From an uncultured Bacteroidota bacterium (GTDB lineage Bacteria; Bacteroidota; Bacteroidia; Chitinophagales; Chitinophagaceae): DNA of 64,000 nt. Positions 62,575-64,000 of this stretch are shown here, piece by piece (within the stretch, counting starts at the first letter, position 1; the number at the start of each line of letters is the position of its first letter). Made by a program: the position numbers and the translations under genes. The DNA lies in the NCBI GenBank assembly GCA_903824725.1, contig CAIJXU010000093.1:1-64000 (forward strand), read 5' to 3'. The notes beneath the pieces are model-generated. The model saw only the letters and a program-made list of their open reading frames with translations, did no database searches and had not been told where the DNA came from.

Positions 62575-64000
62575 ATGGAAAAAGATTTTAAAATATATAC
62601 GCAAGAATTTGATGCCATTAATAAAAAATTAGAGCGCAGAAATTTTTTAAAAAGTACGGCAGGCGGTTTAGGCGCAATGGCATTAGGAACACTTTTAAGC
62701 AGCAGCATTTCAACTAAATCATTTGAACAACAAATTTTAGAATCCTTACCCACCATCGCACCTAAAGCAAAACGAGTTGTTTATTTATTTATGAGTGGGG
62801 GGCCTTCACAATTTGAAACATTTGATTATAAACCAGGCCTAGCTAAGATGCAAGGACAGGGGCTACCTGAATCGGTTCGAAACGGACAAAGATTAACAGG
62901 GATGAGTGCAAGTCAAGCGCTGTTGCCCATTGCGCCTTCTTTTTCTGAATTTAAACAATATGGAAAATCCAATACATGGGTAAGTGATTTGCTTCCTTAC
63001 ACCGCCCAAGTAGTGGATGAGTTATGTATCATCAAATCCATGTTTACTGAACAAATTAATCATGACCCTGCACTTACTTTTTTTCAAACTGGACATCAAC
63101 TCCCTGGTCGACCATCCATTGGTTCATGGCTTAGTTATGGACTAGGATCTGAAAATAAAAATTTACCAGCATTCATTGTATTGGTTTCAAAAAACGCATC
63201 AAGGGATCAGCCCTTGTATGCAAGATTATGGGGAAATGGATTTTTGCCATCCCAACATCAAGGGGTACAATTTAGAGCGGGAAATGACCCTGTTTTATTT
63301 TTAAATAATCCAGAAGGGTATGATGGAAAAGACAGAAAAGAAATGTTACAATATTTATCTGAATTAAATAATTTACAAAATGATGTATGGGGTGATCCAG
63401 AAGTGGATGCGCGTATGTCACAATATGAACTTGCCTTTAGAATGCAAACCTCTGTGCCCGATGTGATGGATACCTCTACCGAATCGGATGAAATTTTTGA
63501 ATTGTATGGACCAGACAGTAGAGAAAAGGGCACTTTTGCTGCTAATTGTATTTTAGCTCGAAAATTATTAGAAAAAGATGTACGATTTGTACAGCTGTAC
63601 CACCAAGGATGGGATCATCATGGATCCTTGCCACAAGGTATGAAGCAACAATGCAAGCAAACCGATCAAGCTTCAGCGGCTTTAATAATGGATTTAAAAA
63701 GAAGAGGCATGTTAGATGACACACTCGTAATATGGGGTGGTGAGTTTGGCAGAACCGTTTATTCTCAAGGAAAATTAGAAAAAGAAAATTACGGAAGAGA
63801 CCATCATCCGCGTTGTTTTACGATGTGGATGGCAGGTGCGGGGGTGAAGCCTGGAATCACTTACGGACAAACGGATGATTTTAGCTATAATATTATTAAA
63901 AATCCTGTTCATGTGCATGATTTTCAAGCAACACTTTTACATATCATGGGGCTTAATCACGAACAACTCGTTTATAAATATCAAGGAAGGCGATTCAGAT
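62575..64000 (+). CDS. Cassette C: Tat-exported DUF1501 protein, cut by right edge
   Basis: The frame opens with ATG at 62575, four bases after the preceding stop, and stays open to the end of the window. About 475 residues are visible, and by comparison with copy A (GRRYRLTDV near its end) only some 15 are missing. The Tat signal is ERRNFLKSTAGGLGAMALG (R21-R22). Candidate metal-ligand motifs are conserved: GWDHHG (D347, H349), GGEFGRT (E390) and GRDHHP. The middle parts INHDPALTFFQTG and SWLSYGLGSENKNLPAF are nearly the same as in copy A, so A and C are the closest pair. Confidence 0.92.
   Translation, partial: MEKDFKIYTQEFDAINKKLERRNFLKSTAGGLGAMALGTLLSSSISTKSFEQQILESLPTIAPKAKRVVYLFMSGGPSQFETFDYKPGLAKMQGQGLPESVRNGQRLTGMSASQALLPIAPSFSEFKQYGKSNTWVSDLLPYTAQVVDELCIIKSMFTEQINHDPALTFFQTGHQLPGRPSIGSWLSYGLGSENKNLPAFIVLVSKNASRDQPLYARLWGNGFLPSQHQGVQFRAGNDPVLFLNNPEGYDGKDRKEMLQYLSELNNLQNDVWGDPEVDARMSQYELAFRMQTSVPDVMDTSTESDEIFELYGPDSREKGTFAANCILARKLLEKDVRFVQLYHQGWDHHGSLPQGMKQQCKQTDQASAALIMDLKRRGMLDDTLVIWGGEFGRTVYSQGKLEKENYGRDHHPRCFTMWMAGAGVKPGITYGQTDDFSYNIIKNPVHVHDFQATLLHIMGLNHEQLVYKYQGRRFR

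Noticed and set aside
1-64000. Mobile element, phage, CRISPR array or tRNA-associated island
   Set aside because: No transposase, integrase, terminal inverted repeats, direct-repeat arrays or tRNA genes were seen; the three cassettes look like diverged paralogues rather than recent duplications.

Overview
The window looks like chromosomal DNA of a free-living Bacteroidota bacterium, probably of the Chitinophagaceae/Sphingobacteriia type; the family-level guess is inference. Evidence: AT-rich DNA, almost no Shine-Dalgarno sequences, several TAnnTTTG -7 promoter elements typical of the phylum, and many secreted proteins with short signal peptides ending in AQ. There are no tRNA, rRNA, CRISPR, integrase or transposase genes. 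The genes are mostly secreted or periplasmic carbohydrate-handling proteins, yet no SusC/SusD pair appears.

The most striking content is three paralogous cassettes of a gene trio usually associated with Planctomycetes and Verrucomicrobia: (i) a large exported PSCyt1-DUF1549-DUF1553 protein with a c-heme motif, (ii) a DUF1501 protein, Tat-exported in at least two copies, and (iii) a DUF2231-like membrane protein fused to a c-type cytochrome domain. Cassette A lies at 916-6869 behind a beta-propeller gene cut by the left edge. Cassette B is at 14340-20022. Cassette C starts at 57955 and runs off the right edge inside its DUF1501 gene. The membrane components share five histidines placed like heme ligands. 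The large proteins differ mainly by an insert between DUF1549 and DUF1553: none in A, CBM6-like in B, LamG-like in C. I infer three membrane-tethered redox systems acting on different glycans; no such activity has been shown here.

Between A and B lie a glycoside hydrolase of uncertain family and a CBM9-like protein (6918-10005, minus strand), an HlyD/MacB-type ABC exporter operon (10090-13125) and an unrecognised membrane protein (13244-14050, minus). Cassette B runs on the same strand into an alpha/beta hydrolase and then a complete L-rhamnose pathway: transporter RhaT, fused rhamnulose-1-phosphate aldolase/lactaldehyde dehydrogenase, mutarotase, isomerase and kinase (21038-27171). A convergent FucP-like sugar transporter (27243-28451) and a VIT-type metal transporter follow.

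From 29499 to 34649 is a cluster resembling 3-ketoglycoside metabolism (DUF1080, a Tat-exported Gfo/Idh/MocA oxidoreductase, a double DUF1080 protein) followed by an unannotated protein with protein-kinase-like-fold signatures. From 34758 to 39679 are a thioredoxin, a TlpA-like protein, an SGNH esterase and a GH95 fucosidase. From 39787 to 54627 are a carboxypeptidase-regulatory-domain protein, a sortilin/BNR propeller protein, an FAD/Fe-S 2-hydroxyacid dehydrogenase, a beta-lactamase-like serine hydrolase, a ThuA/sugar-dehydrogenase/PKD/cytochrome fusion, a sulfatase and small membrane proteins. A GH33 sialidase, an HxlR regulator and a GH172/DUF2961 lipoprotein precede cassette C.

Overall the window reads as a glycan-scavenging region for fucose-, rhamnose-, sulfate- and possibly sialic-acid-containing polysaccharides such as algal or plant exopolymers, with unusual emphasis on extracytoplasmic redox chemistry.
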